From Gammaproteobacteria bacterium (lineage in GTDB: Bacteria; Pseudomonadota; Gammaproteobacteria; Ga0077536), in NCBI GenBank assembly GCA_016191285.1, contig JACPPA010000017.1, positions 1 to 50,828 of the forward strand: a DNA stretch of 50,828 bases. The letters are read 5' to 3'. The notes beneath the pieces were generated by a model. The model saw only the letters and a program-made list of their open reading frames with translations. It ran no database searches and had not been told where the DNA came from. This document shows positions 8,446 to 17,962 of the stretch, in pieces (positions within the stretch are counted from its first letter, which is position 1; every line of letters starts with the position of its first letter). The position numbers and the translations under genes were made by a program.

Positions 8446-8538
8446 ATGAATGCCGAACAGGCGGTTAACGATTTTATTGCTGCCGTCGATCGCAAAGATC
8501 TGGACGCGGCTCCCAGGGGAACATTCGCTACCGCCTGA
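8446..8538 (+). pseudogene. N-terminal scrap resembling a SnoaL/NTF2-like protein
   Basis: ATG 8446 begins MNAEQAVNDFIAAVDRKDLD, the usual opening helix of SnoaL-like proteins. The frame ends after 30 residues because it runs into a transposase remnant. It looks like a small gene truncated by an IS91-type element. Only about 22 residues support the call. Confidence 0.35.
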
Positions 8539-8581
8539 AGACGCCGTACCGAGATGGCGCCACGGATGTCGTGTTCGAGCA
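8517..8581 (+). mobile_element. IS91-family transposase remnant (C-terminal motif)
   Basis: Read in the frame starting at 8522, the sequence gives NIRYRLKTPYRDGATDVVFE. This matches a conserved stretch near the C-terminus of IS91/ISCR-type transposases. Nothing else of the element remains here. A second, non-overlapping scrap of the same kind lies at 14916-15134. A short direct repeat, GCAGCGGGAATTCA twice, follows immediately. Confidence 0.65.
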
Positions 8582-8721
8582 GCGGGAATTCAGCAGCGGG
8601 AATTCAGGACACCCATTTTTTTGGTTGCTGATCGCGAAACTCCCGATAGTATCGACTAGCGCGGCAGGTAATCGAGGTCAAGCTGTTACCTATTTTGAGA
8701 CCTGCATGTGTGCGCACCTCA

Positions 8722-9948
8722 TCACTCGCCGCGCGAATTGCCGTCCGCGATGATTCCCTGTTTCAGCCACGCCGCCACCGTCTCGTCCGGGTAACCCAGC
8801 TCGCGGAGGATCGCGAGACTGTGTTCACCGAGGTCTGGCGGCGCGGCGCGTAGCGTCGGGCGTTTGCCGTTGATCCGCAGTGGTGTAGCTACCGCTTTTT
8901 TATCACGGCCATCTCGATCGCGATACGCGAGGATCATGTCCGACGCGACTGTGTGCGGATGCTGGTTGAGTTCGCCGAGTGTATGCACGGGTGCACAGGG
9001 AATGCCGCGCGCTTCGAGCACTGACAACCATTCATCGCGCGTGCGATCATGCAGAATTTGCGCCACCGTGGCGACTGTCTCCGAGCGATTCTGGACGCGG
9101 CTTGCGGCGGTCGCGAAACGCGGATCGATGGCCAACGCGGTGACGCCGGCGACGTCACAGAAGCTGATCCATAGGCTGTCGTTTGCGACGCCGAGAATTA
9201 AAGGCTTGTCCTTCGTTTCGAATGCTTGATATGGACACAGCGATTCGTGGCCGGAGCCGGCGCGCAGGGGTTCAATACCGCGCTGCCAGAAACTCTGCAA
9301 GAAGTAGCCAAGAAATCCCACCGCGGTATCGAACAATGACGCCTCGAGCTTCGTGCCCTGGCCGGTCTGTGCGCGCTGCATGAGCGCGCACAGAATTCCA
9401 ATGACCGCATTCATACCGGTGCCTTGATCGATTGGCGAGAACGGACTGCGCACGGGCGGACCGTCCGGTTCGCCCGTGATCGACAACATACCAGTGAACG
9501 ATTGCGCGATCAGATCAAAGCCCTTGTGATCTTTCATCGGCCCGCGCGTGCCATAGCCGGAAATACTGCAATAGATCATGCGCGGATTCAGTTCGCGGAG
9601 CTGCGCGTCCCCGATCCCAAGTCGGGCGGCGACCCCAGGACCATAACTTTCGATCACAACATCGGCGGCGGCGGCCAGGCGGCGACAGATCGCGAGTCCG
9701 TCCGGCGCTTTTAGATCGACCGCGAGGCTTCGCTTATTGCGGTTAACGGCGACAAAAACCGTACCGTCGCGGCCTTCGAAAGGCGGCCATTTGCGGGTGT
9801 CGTCGCCGCCCAAGGGTTCTATCTTGATAACGTCGGCGCCCATGTCGGCCAGATACTGCGTGCACAGTGGACCCGCCAGTACCTTGGAGAAATCGAGTAC
9901 GCGAATGCCCGCGAGCGGGTTGAACGGTATTGAGTTTTTTGATTCCAT
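8722..9948 (-). CDS. Type III (CaiB/BaiF) CoA-transferase
   Basis: A 408-residue family III CoA-transferase. It has the N-terminal GIRVLDFSKVLAGP, GADVIKIE and NRNKRSLAVDL motifs, the catalytic-aspartate region SPIDQGTG (D174), and the C-terminal HPHTVASDM/GEHS blocks. These enzymes move CoA between carboxylic acids through aspartyl-CoA intermediates and act as dimers. ATG 9948 is preferred over a GTG at 9951; AGAGA lies upstream. The gene is divergent from the double-length CoA-transferase at 10055, leaving a 106-bp shared promoter space. Donor and acceptor acids are unknown. Confidence 0.9.
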   Translation of the reverse strand: MESKNSIPFNPLAGIRVLDFSKVLAGPLCTQYLADMGADVIKIEPLGGDDTRKWPPFEGRDGTVFVAVNRNKRSLAVDLKAPDGLAICRRLAAAADVVIESYGPGVAARLGIGDAQLRELNPRMIYCSISGYGTRGPMKDHKGFDLIAQSFTGMLSITGEPDGPPVRSPFSPIDQGTGMNAVIGILCALMQRAQTGQGTKLEASLFDTAVGFLGYFLQSFWQRGIEPLRAGSGHESLCPYQAFETKDKPLILGVANDSLWISFCDVAGVTALAIDPRFATAASRVQNRSETVATVAQILHDRTRDEWLSVLEARGIPCAPVHTLGELNQHPHTVASDMILAYRDRDGRDKKAVATPLRINGKRPTLRAAPPDLGEHSLAILRELGYPDETVAAWLKQGIIADGNSRGE

Positions 9949-10054
9949 CACAATCTCTAAGCAGCGCGTTGGTCAGGTAGAATCGCCACTCGACGATCAT
10001 CCAGCGTCCAGGGCTGTTGCGCGCTGGCATCGAGTCCAGTTAAGTGTCACGCCT

Positions 10055-12472
10055 ATGCCTCATCATGACAACCGCGAGCCTCACGCACCGCCGGCGGATC
10101 GATCACGGCAAAGTTCGGGGGTGCGCGTGATCGAATACGCCGGTGCCGGCAGCGGCCTCGCTGCCGCCTATGCCGGCTGGCTACTCGCGCGTATGGGCGC
10201 AGAAATCACGCGGCTCGCTGTCCCAGACGTGCACGCGACACCGGCGACTGATTGCGATCCCGTGCAGCTTGCTGCGGAAGTGCTCACGAACGGCAAGGTC
10301 ACCCGCGCCATGCCGGGCTCACACGCGGAATTCGAGGGCTTACTTGCAGCAGCCGACATTCTATTGTGCGACGCGCCGATATCGCTTGCGGCACTTTTCG
10401 GTCCACTGAATGCACTCCTTGCCCGCGCGCCACACGTCATCATTGGCTGCGTCACGCCGTTTGGCCTCGAAGGCCCGTATGCCGGTTTCCCGGGCACTGC
10501 ACTGGACGCGCAAGCGATAAGCGCGGTGGCCTGGTCGCTCGGCGAGCCGGCGCGCGCGCCACTGACCCTACCGCCCGGTGTCACTGAGCATCAAGGCGGC
10601 GCAATGCTCGCGGCGGGTTGCCTGCTCGCGTTGGCGGCGCGCGACGATCGCGGCACTGGGCGCCTCGTCGACATCGCGCTCGCCGACGTGCTCGCAAGCT
10701 ATGTCGCCGGTAATTGCCGGCTTTACATCCATCATGGCCTGCCCTGGCAACGCAGCGGCCGTCGGCCCACGGGTTCCGGCGGCGCCTATCCGTATGCGAT
10801 CCTGCCGTGCAAGGACGGCCAGGTGTGCGTCTGCGGCCGCACGCGCGAAGAATGGAATCGGCTCGTTGCGGTCATGGGCAATCCAACCTGGGCGTGTCTG
10901 CCGCGTTATCAAGATCTGCGCACGATGGGCAAGCAGTATCCGGAGGAAGTCGATGCGCTGCTGCACCCCTGGCTCAGCGCACACACGATGGCCGAGCTTG
11001 AAGCACTGGCGCTCGAACACAATCTGATCGTCTCGCCGGTGCGTGGTTTCGCCCAAGTACTCGCGACCGAACATTTCACCGCGCGCGGTTTTCTCGCGCC
11101 GGGTCGCGCGGCTGGCCACGATGTGCGCGTGCCGGGACTGCCGTTCCGGGTAGTCGAAGCGCGCAGTGAGACGGCACCTAATATTGCCAGCGCCCTGCTC
11201 GCCGGTCCCGCGCCTGCGCGCGCGTCAAAGCCGGCTCACAAGCCGGACCGCCCGCTCGCCGATGTGCGCGTGCTCGATTTCGGCTGGGTCTGGTCCGCGC
11301 CGTGGGTCAGCACGATCCTGGCCGAACTCGGCGCGCAGGTGATCAAGGTCGAACACGCCGCGCGCCCCGACAACCTGCGGTTATCCGGCCGAATTTTTCG
11401 CGACGGCAAGCAGGTCGAAGGGCCGAGCAAGGAAATGTCGCCGATGTATCACCAGATCAATCACGGCAAGCTCGGCATCACGTTGAACGCCAAGGACCAG
11501 CGCGCGCGCACACTGCTCGAGCGACTCGCACGCATGAGCGACATCGTGATCGAGAACATGTCGCCGGGATCAATGGAACGCCTGCAGCTCGGTTTTGATA
11601 CGTTGCACGCGTGGAATCCACAACTGGTCATGCTCGCGATGTCATCGGGCGGACAGTTCGGCGCGCTGTCCACGATGCGCGCGTATGCGCCGACGATCTC
11701 ATCGTTCGTCGGCCTGGAAGCGATGATCGGCTACCGCGACGAGACCCCGATCGGCGCACTCAATTTTGGGCTGGGTGATCCAAATGCATCGGTACATGCG
11801 CTAGCGCCGCTGCTCGCCGGCCTGCGCCGCGCACGCGCGACCGGTCAGGGCTGCTACATCGATCTGTCGTTGCTCGAAGCATTGGCAGGAACCCTGCGTC
11901 CGTATCTGATCGAGACCCAGGTCAACGGTCGCCAACCCGCGCCGCCCGGCAATACGCATCCGCGCATGGCGCCACACGGTATCTATCCCGCACTCGAAGC
12001 CGACGCTTGGCTCACGCTCGCGATCGCGGACGATGCGCAGTGGCAGGCGTTTGTCCGCTTGGCACACGGCGGATCCTTTGCATGCGATGCGCGCTTCGAT
12101 CGCGCGCCTGGCCGCCTCGCGCAGGTCGCCGAACTCGATGACGCAGTGGCCAGTTGGACGTGTATGCACGCACGTGATGCGCTGGTCGCACGCTTACGCG
12201 CCGCCAACATTGCCGCGTCACCGGTGTTGTCGGTTGAAGAACAATGGCGCGACCCACACTTCGCTGCGCGTGAGATTAAGCATCGCGTGACGATCCCGAT
12301 CTACGGCGAGGAAGATCTGTTCTGCGCGCCTTGGCGCTTCTCGGATTTCGCACCAAGCATCGAACGTTGTGGACCAACAACTGGCGAACACAATGATTAC
12401 GTGTTCGGCGAACTGCTGGGTCTGCCCGCGGACGAGATCGCCGAACTCAAGGCCACGGGTGTGATCGCTTGA
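10055..12472 (+). CDS. Double-length CaiB/BaiF CoA-transferase (fusion of two family III units)
   Basis: An 805-residue protein with two family III units. The N-half (about 15-390) has VRVIEYAGAGSG and CVTPFGLEGPYAGFPG, but where the catalytic aspartate is expected it reads LPPGVTEHQGGAM, so that half may be inactive. The C-half (about 400-800) has PLADVRVLDFGWVWSAP, QVIKVE and FGLGDPNASVHA with an aspartate in place. ATG 10055 is chosen because the upstream extension is only a shadow of the divergent gene. The stop overlaps or nearly touches the following MaoC-like gene, so they are co-transcribed. Fused CoA-transferases of about 800 residues are known in steroid and terpenoid-type catabolic clusters; the substrate here is not known. 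Confidence 0.85.
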   Translation: MPHHDNREPHAPPADRSRQSSGVRVIEYAGAGSGLAAAYAGWLLARMGAEITRLAVPDVHATPATDCDPVQLAAEVLTNGKVTRAMPGSHAEFEGLLAAADILLCDAPISLAALFGPLNALLARAPHVIIGCVTPFGLEGPYAGFPGTALDAQAISAVAWSLGEPARAPLTLPPGVTEHQGGAMLAAGCLLALAARDDRGTGRLVDIALADVLASYVAGNCRLYIHHGLPWQRSGRRPTGSGGAYPYAILPCKDGQVCVCGRTREEWNRLVAVMGNPTWACLPRYQDLRTMGKQYPEEVDALLHPWLSAHTMAELEALALEHNLIVSPVRGFAQVLATEHFTARGFLAPGRAAGHDVRVPGLPFRVVEARSETAPNIASALLAGPAPARASKPAHKPDRPLADVRVLDFGWVWSAPWVSTILAELGAQVIKVEHAARPDNLRLSGRIFRDGKQVEGPSKEMSPMYHQINHGKLGITLNAKDQRARTLLERLARMSDIVIENMSPGSMERLQLGFDTLHAWNPQLVMLAMSSGGQFGALSTMRAYAPTISSFVGLEAMIGYRDETPIGALNFGLGDPNASVHALAPLLAGLRRARATGQGCYIDLSLLEALAGTLRPYLIETQVNGRQPAPPGNTHPRMAPHGIYPALEADAWLTLAIADDAQWQAFVRLAHGGSFACDARFDRAPGRLAQVAELDDAVASWTCMHARDALVARLRAANIAASPVLSVEEQWRDPHFAAREIKHRVTIPIYGEEDLFCAPWRFSDFAPSIERCGPTTGEHNDYVFGELLGLPADEIAELKATGVIA

Positions 12473-12498
12473 CGAACCCGCCCGACGGACATCAACTC

Positions 12499-13656
12499 AT
12501 GAGTAACTCTGATCCATCCACAACCACTGACAATGCCACGCAGACCCCCGCGCTGTGGGAAGGCGCGCTGGACGAAGCGCGGAGTCTCATCGGCGTTGAT
12601 CTGCGACGCACCGGCCAATATTGGAACACCGAAGCGACCCCCGACGCCGTTCGCCATTTCTGCTGGGGTATCGGCGACGACAACCCACTGTTCTGTGATC
12701 CGGCCTACGGCGCCGGTACACCTTGGCGTACCGGCCTCGCGCCGGGTTGCTTTCTATACACCGTCGATACCACCGTCGTCGCGCCAAAGTTGCGCGGCAT
12801 CCAGTGGCTCTACGGCGGCACTGACTGGGAATGGTTCGAGCCGATCCGTCATCGCGATAGCTTCACCGTGCGTGCGCGCCTGCTCGATGCGGTGGAGAAG
12901 CGCGGCAGCAAGGCCCCCGCCTTCATCGTTCAGACGGGGGAAGTGCTGTACACAAATCAACGCGGCCGTCGCGTGGCTCGCGCCCTCGGACACACCGCGC
13001 GCACGCCGCGCGCGAAAGCGAAGGACGGTCTCAAGTACGCGCCGCGCGAGACGCATCGCTACAGTGTCGAGGAGCTCGAACATATCGCCCACGCGATCGA
13101 GACGGAGGAGCTGCGTGGCGCAGCACCGCAGTACTGGGAGGCCGTGGAAGTCGGCAGCGCCATCCAACCGATGCTGAAAGGACCGCTCAACATCACGGAC
13201 ATGATCTGCTGGTATTCGGGGGGTGGCCACAGCTACCAGGCACATCGCCGCGCGCACTTGCACCGCCAACGCCATCCCGCCGATGCGTTCATCAACGCCG
13301 ACACCGGCGCGCAGGACAGCGCCGCGCGCGGCCATACCGAGGGGAAGATGGCGCGCGAGGTCGGTATGCCGGGCGGTTATGATGTCGGTCCGCAGCGCAT
13401 CTCGTGGCTCGGCCAGCTCCTGACGAACTGGATGGGCGACGGTGGTTTCCTCACCAGACTCAGTGTCCGTGTGCGACGCCCCAACATCTTCGGCGATGTC
13501 TCGTGGTGCAAGGCGCGGATCGCCGACAAGCGCATCGAAGAACGCGCGCACGTGGTCGATCTTGAACTCTCGGTAGTGAATCAACTCGGCGAGACCACCG
13601 CCGAAGGGACTGCGGTAGTCGCACTGCCGTCACGCGACAACACCGCCTCTGTTTAA
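12499..13656 (+). CDS. MaoC/FAS1-type hot-dog dehydratase
   Basis: A 385-residue double-hot-dog protein of the MaoC-like, FAS1-dehydratase-region type. Visible segments: HFCWGIGDDNPLFCDP, GCFLYTVDTT, TDWEWFEP in the first fold, and DMICWYSGG, GGYDVGPQRISWL and FLTRLSVRVRRPNIFGD in the second. It should hydrate or dehydrate an enoyl- or 3-hydroxyacyl-CoA. ATG 12499 has GACGGA upstream. A TTG at 12469, overlapping the previous stop, would add ten residues and is an alternative. It lies between two CoA-transferase genes, consistent with a beta-oxidation-like pathway. Confidence 0.85.
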   Translation: MSNSDPSTTTDNATQTPALWEGALDEARSLIGVDLRRTGQYWNTEATPDAVRHFCWGIGDDNPLFCDPAYGAGTPWRTGLAPGCFLYTVDTTVVAPKLRGIQWLYGGTDWEWFEPIRHRDSFTVRARLLDAVEKRGSKAPAFIVQTGEVLYTNQRGRRVARALGHTARTPRAKAKDGLKYAPRETHRYSVEELEHIAHAIETEELRGAAPQYWEAVEVGSAIQPMLKGPLNITDMICWYSGGGHSYQAHRRAHLHRQRHPADAFINADTGAQDSAARGHTEGKMAREVGMPGGYDVGPQRISWLGQLLTNWMGDGGFLTRLSVRVRRPNIFGDVSWCKARIADKRIEERAHVVDLELSVVNQLGETTAEGTAVVALPSRDNTASV

Positions 13657-13679
13657 CTAGTAACTGCTAAGGAGATATT

Positions 13680-14894
13680 GTGCACACCGAACATTTACTA
13701 ACGGGGATCCGGATCCTTGATTTGACTCGCGTGCTCGCCGGCCCAACCTGCACGCGGCTGTTCGCGGAAATGGGTGCGGATGTGTTCAAGATCGAAGCGG
13801 CGCCCAATGGCGAAATGGCGCGCGCGATCGGCCGGCTGCGCAACGACCGCAGCCTGCATCTCATCCAGCAAAATCTAAACAAGCGCAGTCTGTGCATCGA
13901 CCTGCGCAAGCCCGAAGGCATCGATCTGATCCGCCAACTGGTGCCGCACTGCGACGTCGTCGTCGAGAATTTCAGACCGGGGACGATGGACAGTATTGGT
14001 CTCGGTTACGCCGCGCTTCAGGCACTGCGACCGGACATCATTATGTGCTCGATCTCGGCACTCGGACAGTCCGGGCCATTGTCGTCTAAACCAGGCTATG
14101 ACCCGATCGCGCAGGCATATTCCGGCGTCTCTTCGATGATCGGCGAACCCGACGAAGTGCCCTGTCTGCCGAGTCTCGGTCTCGGCGACGTCAGCACCGG
14201 CGTGCATGCGGCGTTCGCGATCGCAGCAGCACTGCTCCATCGTGCACGCACGGGTCGAGGACAAGCTCTCGATATTGCGCTGCTCGATTGCTACTACCAC
14301 TACCATGAAGCAAGCGTCTATCAGGCGAGCGCCAGCGACGGACAGCTCGATCCCACGCGCGGCGGGCGCCACTACACGTACGTGTGTCCCACCGGCATAT
14401 TCCCGGTGAAGGACCGGGCACTCGCACTGGTCGCCTTCCTGCATCACTGGCCGGATCTCTGCGCGGCGATGAGTCGGCCTGACATGGTGACAGATCCGCG
14501 CTATGCGACCGACGCCGCCCGAGTGAAGCGCAGAGCAGAGGTGGTTGGGATCATCGAAGCTTGGTTGGACAAATTTCCGGATGTCGCCTCCGCCATCACG
14601 CATTTGGAGGCCCATAATCTGCCCTGTGCACCCGTGCTGAGTGTGAAAGAAACGCTCACGCATCCGCATTTTCTGGCACGCGGCACCGTGCGCACCGTGA
14701 CCGATCCCATTGCCGGCGCCTTTCAAATCCCCGGCATGCCAATCAAGACTTCCGATTATTCCGCCAATCTGCCGTACGTGGCGCCGCGGCTCGGCGAACA
14801 CAATGCTGAGATCCTGACCGAGTTGCTCGGAATGGGTCCGAGCGAAGTCGACGCGCTGATGACAGCGGGTGTGTTGATGTCCGGACCGAATTAG
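13680..14894 (+). CDS. Type III (CaiB/BaiF) CoA-transferase
   Basis: A 404-residue enzyme with GIRILDLTRVLAGPTCTRLF, GADVFKIE, LNKRSLCIDLRKPEG, VVVENFRPGTMD and the catalytic GLGDVSTGVHA (D170). The start is GTG 13680, supported by AAGGAG at 13668-13673 and the short spacing. It follows the MaoC-like gene by 23 nt, so it is in the same operon. It resembles the interrupted copy at 20427-21793 most closely: both share LAGPT, APNG and HFLARG-type C-terminal blocks. Substrate unknown. Confidence 0.9.
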   Translation: MHTEHLLTGIRILDLTRVLAGPTCTRLFAEMGADVFKIEAAPNGEMARAIGRLRNDRSLHLIQQNLNKRSLCIDLRKPEGIDLIRQLVPHCDVVVENFRPGTMDSIGLGYAALQALRPDIIMCSISALGQSGPLSSKPGYDPIAQAYSGVSSMIGEPDEVPCLPSLGLGDVSTGVHAAFAIAAALLHRARTGRGQALDIALLDCYYHYHEASVYQASASDGQLDPTRGGRHYTYVCPTGIFPVKDRALALVAFLHHWPDLCAAMSRPDMVTDPRYATDAARVKRRAEVVGIIEAWLDKFPDVASAITHLEAHNLPCAPVLSVKETLTHPHFLARGTVRTVTDPIAGAFQIPGMPIKTSDYSANLPYVAPRLGEHNAEILTELLGMGPSEVDALMTAGVLMSGPN

Positions 14895-14915
14895 CGGCCG
14901 TCCGCGATCAGGCTG

Positions 14916-15134
14916 GTGCGGCCACTAAGACAGCGTATAGTCAGCGGCCTGATAGCCACCAGAATCGAGCCCGGTGTGACGCGGACGACCGCGCACACTG
15001 GGGCGGTGACGTTGATTCAACGCTTCGGCAGTGCGCTCAACCTCAACATTCACTTTCACATATTAGCCCTCGACGGGGTGTACGTAACGACGGGTGAGGG
15101 GTTGAGTTTTTGCCGAATACCGCCGCCTGCTTAA
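14916..15134 (+). mobile_element. IS91-family transposase remnant (catalytic core scrap)
   Basis: The 72-residue frame contains TAHTGAVTLIQRFGSALNLN followed by IHFHILALDGVYV. This is the conserved core of IS91/ISCR-type transposases, and IHFH is the His-hydrophobic-His metal motif of the HUH nuclease fold. N- and C-terminal parts are missing. It lies between the CoA-transferase and thiolase genes and marks a past rolling-circle transposition or rearrangement. Confidence 0.8.
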
Positions 15135-15143
15135 ATTAGCACC

Positions 15144-16619
15144 ATGAATGCTCCCTCTCCTCAGCATATCCCAGTCCTCGTCGGCATTGGCGTCGCGACG
15201 TGTCGAGAAAATGATTTTGCGCGTGCACCGGAGCCTATCGACTTGATGCTTGAAGCGGTTCGCGCCGCCGGCGCAGACACAGGGAACCCGGCGACATTGG
15301 TGGGTGCGCAATACATCGCGATACCGCATGGACGCTGGCGCTATCGCAATCCCGGTGGCGCGATTGCGCGGGCCATTGGGGCGACTCACGCGCGCTCTGT
15401 GTTTGCGAGTGTCGGTGTACTCCAGCAATCGTTGCTCGGCGAAGCCTGTGCATTGATCGCGCGCGGTGAAATACACACCGCACTCGTGACAGGTGGCGAC
15501 AGTGGTCATCGATTGCTACGTGCGCAAATCGCGGAGCAGAAGCCCATTGATCGCGTGCTCGACGACGAACCGAATGTGCGACTTACATTGAAGGAAGAGT
15601 TATTTCATCCGGCGGAGAGCGCGCTGGGATTGGTCATGCCGATTGGATTGTATGCGATCATGGAAAGCGCCTATCGCGCAAAAATGGGTTGGACTGTTGA
15701 TGAACACCGCAATCGGCTCGCCGCGATGTACGCGCAGTTCAGCGAGATCGCAGCTGACAATCCCCATGCATGGAAGCGCGATCGACTCACACCCGAAAAC
15801 ATTCGTGATGCGTCGTCAAAGAATCCAATGCAAGCGTTCCCATACACGCGTTCCATGTGTTCGACGTTCAACGTTGATCAAGCCGCTGCGTTGTTGTTCT
15901 GCTCAGCAGCGCGTGCCATCGAACTCGGCATCCCGCGCGAACAATGGATCTATCCGCTCGCGAGTACCGAATCAAATCACATGGTGCCGGTCTCCGCGCG
16001 CGGCGATCTCGCGGTATGTCCCGGCGCTGCTATCGCGGGCAACGCGGCGCTTGCTGTGGGCAACTTAAAAGCAAACCAGATCGACTTACTCGATCTCTAT
16101 AGCTGCTTCCCCATCGCGGTTGAAAGCTACGCTGAAGAACTTGGCATTTCGCTTGCCCGTCAACTGACGATCACTGGCGGCATGTCATTTGCCGGCGGGC
16201 CGTGGAACAACTACGTATTTCAAGCGACCTGTCGCGCGGCCGAACTGTTACGCGCAGGTCTGGGACGTCATGCGCTGATCACCAGTGTCTCCGGCCTGCT
16301 AACTAAGCAAGGTTTTGGATTATGGTCGCGCGAAATTCCAACCCGCCCGTTCGAGTGGCACGACGTCTCGCACGAAGTCGCTCGCGCGCAGCGCGTGGTC
16401 GAGGTGCTTATGCATTATTCGGGTTCGGCCACGATCGCCGGCTACACTGTCCTCTATTCTCGCGATCAGTCGCCTACGATCCTTGCGCTGGTCGATACGC
16501 CGAGTGGCGCGCGAGCATTGGTTACCTCACAAAATTCCGATGCTATTGAGCGCGTTGAAACGGATGAATGGGTGGGTCACACGGCGACGGTGCGCGAGAA
16601 TAAATTGGGGCCTTTATGA
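15144..16619 (+). CDS. Thiolase-like acetyl-CoA acetyltransferase family protein
   Basis: A 491-residue protein of the thiolase-fold acetyl-CoA acetyltransferase/SCP2-thiolase type. It has VLVGIGVATCREND at the start, GEACALIARGEIHTALVTGG, NPMQAFPYTRSMCSTFNVDQ, LYSCFPIAV and ITGGMSFAGGPWNNY. The usual nucleophilic cysteine region reads ASVGVLQQSLLGEAC, so the active-site cysteine appears to be absent, as in several relatives from steroid or terpenoid catabolism. It may cleave or bind CoA esters. It lies downstream of the CoA-transferase operon, separated by the IS91 scrap. ATG 15144 lacks a strong ribosome site. Confidence 0.8.
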   Translation: MNAPSPQHIPVLVGIGVATCRENDFARAPEPIDLMLEAVRAAGADTGNPATLVGAQYIAIPHGRWRYRNPGGAIARAIGATHARSVFASVGVLQQSLLGEACALIARGEIHTALVTGGDSGHRLLRAQIAEQKPIDRVLDDEPNVRLTLKEELFHPAESALGLVMPIGLYAIMESAYRAKMGWTVDEHRNRLAAMYAQFSEIAADNPHAWKRDRLTPENIRDASSKNPMQAFPYTRSMCSTFNVDQAAALLFCSAARAIELGIPREQWIYPLASTESNHMVPVSARGDLAVCPGAAIAGNAALAVGNLKANQIDLLDLYSCFPIAVESYAEELGISLARQLTITGGMSFAGGPWNNYVFQATCRAAELLRAGLGRHALITSVSGLLTKQGFGLWSREIPTRPFEWHDVSHEVARAQRVVEVLMHYSGSATIAGYTVLYSRDQSPTILALVDTPSGARALVTSQNSDAIERVETDEWVGHTATVRENKLGPL

Positions 16620-16692
16620 ATTTGCACGACGCTTCGCTAATATCCACAATTCGATATTCCGATGGATCCTTTTTTTAAGGAGCTCGACTGAC

Positions 16693-17535
16693 ATGCTGCT
16701 CGGCAATTGTCTCTGCGGCACGATACGTTGGCAGTACGACGGTGCTTTTGATCTGATGACGCATTGTCATTGTGGAATGTGTCGTAAAGCGCATGGTACC
16801 GCGTTCGCGACTTATGTGATGGGTACGCGCGCGCCGTTTGCGTATGTCGCGGGTGAAGAGGCGATTGTGCGTTTCGAATCTTCCCCTGGGTTCATACGAT
16901 CGTTTTGCAAGTTCTGTGGTTCCGTACTGCCGAACCCACACTTGGGAGAGCGCATGGCCGCACCTGCCGGTGGCTTCGATGGCGATTTGGGCGTTACATC
17001 CGCCGGCCATATTTTCGCGAAATGGAAAGCGCCGTGGTACACGATTACCGACGGCCTGCCCCAGCACGACAATTATCCTGGCGCTAGTGCGCCCGCAGTT
17101 GAACATGCATCTGACGCATCATCGAAAAGCGACGTGTTACGTGGCAGTTGTTTATGCGGTGATGTCGGGTACGACGTGCTTGGCGGATTCAAAGCCGTGC
17201 ACAACTGTCACTGCTCTCGCTGTCGAAAAGCGCGCGCCGCCGCACATTGCACGAACGGCCTCACCGCGGTCGACAACTTGCATTTTATCCGTGGCGAGAA
17301 TCAGTTAGTCACTTATCACCTGCCGGATGCACGCTTTTTCTCACAAGTCTTCTGTGCGCGATGTGGGTCACCAATGCCAAGGATCGATCACGACCGTAAC
17401 TTCACCATCGTTCCTTTCGGTTCATTGGATGATGATCCAAAGCGCGGCGGCGATGATCATATTTTCGTCGGCTCGAAATCGGGCTGGTATCCAATCACAG
17501 ATTCATTGCCGCAGTTTGAAGGACCGCCGCGGTAG
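16693..17535 (+). CDS. Protein with two GFA (zinc-binding) domains
   Basis: A 280-residue tandem duplication of the GFA/CENP-V-type zinc fold. First unit: NCLCGTIRW, CHCGMCRKAHG, CKFCGS. Second unit, from about 145: SCLCGDVGY, CHCSRCRKARA, CARCGS. Each has the cysteine set expected for zinc. GFA proteins are named after glutathione-dependent formaldehyde activation, but most have no shown activity. ATG 16693 has AAGGAG ten bases upstream; the longer in-frame extension to 16315 overlaps the thiolase gene and is rejected. It lies 73 nt after the thiolase gene. Confidence 0.85.
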   Translation: MLLGNCLCGTIRWQYDGAFDLMTHCHCGMCRKAHGTAFATYVMGTRAPFAYVAGEEAIVRFESSPGFIRSFCKFCGSVLPNPHLGERMAAPAGGFDGDLGVTSAGHIFAKWKAPWYTITDGLPQHDNYPGASAPAVEHASDASSKSDVLRGSCLCGDVGYDVLGGFKAVHNCHCSRCRKARAAAHCTNGLTAVDNLHFIRGENQLVTYHLPDARFFSQVFCARCGSPMPRIDHDRNFTIVPFGSLDDDPKRGGDDHIFVGSKSGWYPITDSLPQFEGPPR

Positions 17536-17548
17536 GAGTGGAACGGTA

Positions 17549-17962
17549 CTACATGAATGGATTGGTCACTCGCAGCTCCTCAATCAGCTGTCCATGTTGA
17601 AGATCTTCCGAATAGAGTGTGGTCGCGTGACCCTCGATTGCCGCTTGAATAATCAGCCCATTCCAAAACGAAAATTTGCTTTCGCGACTTCGGTGGATCG
17701 CTGCGAGTACTAACTTGATATCTACCTGGACAATCGGCAATTCAGCGAAACTCGAAACTGCTTCGAGTGCTGCTCCAGTATCCATAGGGCGAGCCAGCTT
17801 ACGGGTCACCGTTACGTAAAATTCTTGTAACACCTGCGTGCTGAGGATGATGTTTCCCGCATCAGCATGTTCTTCGAATAATCGCCGCGAGCGTTTACGT
17901 TTCTCCGGAGCGTCACCGTCAAACAAATAGACAAGTACATTGGTGTCGAAAAAATACTTCAT
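17549..17962 (-). CDS. PIN-domain toxin, VapC-like
   Basis: A 137-residue PIN-domain ribonuclease-like toxin. Acidic residues visible: D6 in YFFDTNVLVYLFD, E47 in QVLQEFYV and D120 in YSEDLQHG. The third expected acidic residue, normally FWDAL-like, is asparagine here: FWNGLI (N101). Activity may be altered. ATG 17962 overlaps the antitoxin stop; a GTG one codon upstream is possible. Forms a toxin-antitoxin pair with the VapB-like gene upstream; the pair sits between the GFA and CoA-transferase genes. Confidence 0.85.
   Translation of the reverse strand: MKYFFDTNVLVYLFDGDAPEKRKRSRRLFEEHADAGNIILSTQVLQEFYVTVTRKLARPMDTGAALEAVSSFAELPIVQVDIKLVLAAIHRSRESKFSFWNGLIIQAAIEGHATTLYSEDLQHGQLIEELRVTNPFM

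Noticed and set aside
9737-10054. In-frame extension upstream of the double-length CoA-transferase
   Set aside because: It is antisense to the divergent CoA-transferase start and has no similarity to the family; ATG 10055 gives a normal N-terminus.
12469-12498. TTG start overlapping the CoA-transferase stop for the MaoC-like gene
   Set aside because: Possible by coupling, but ATG 12499 has a better ribosome site and the added residues are not family-like.
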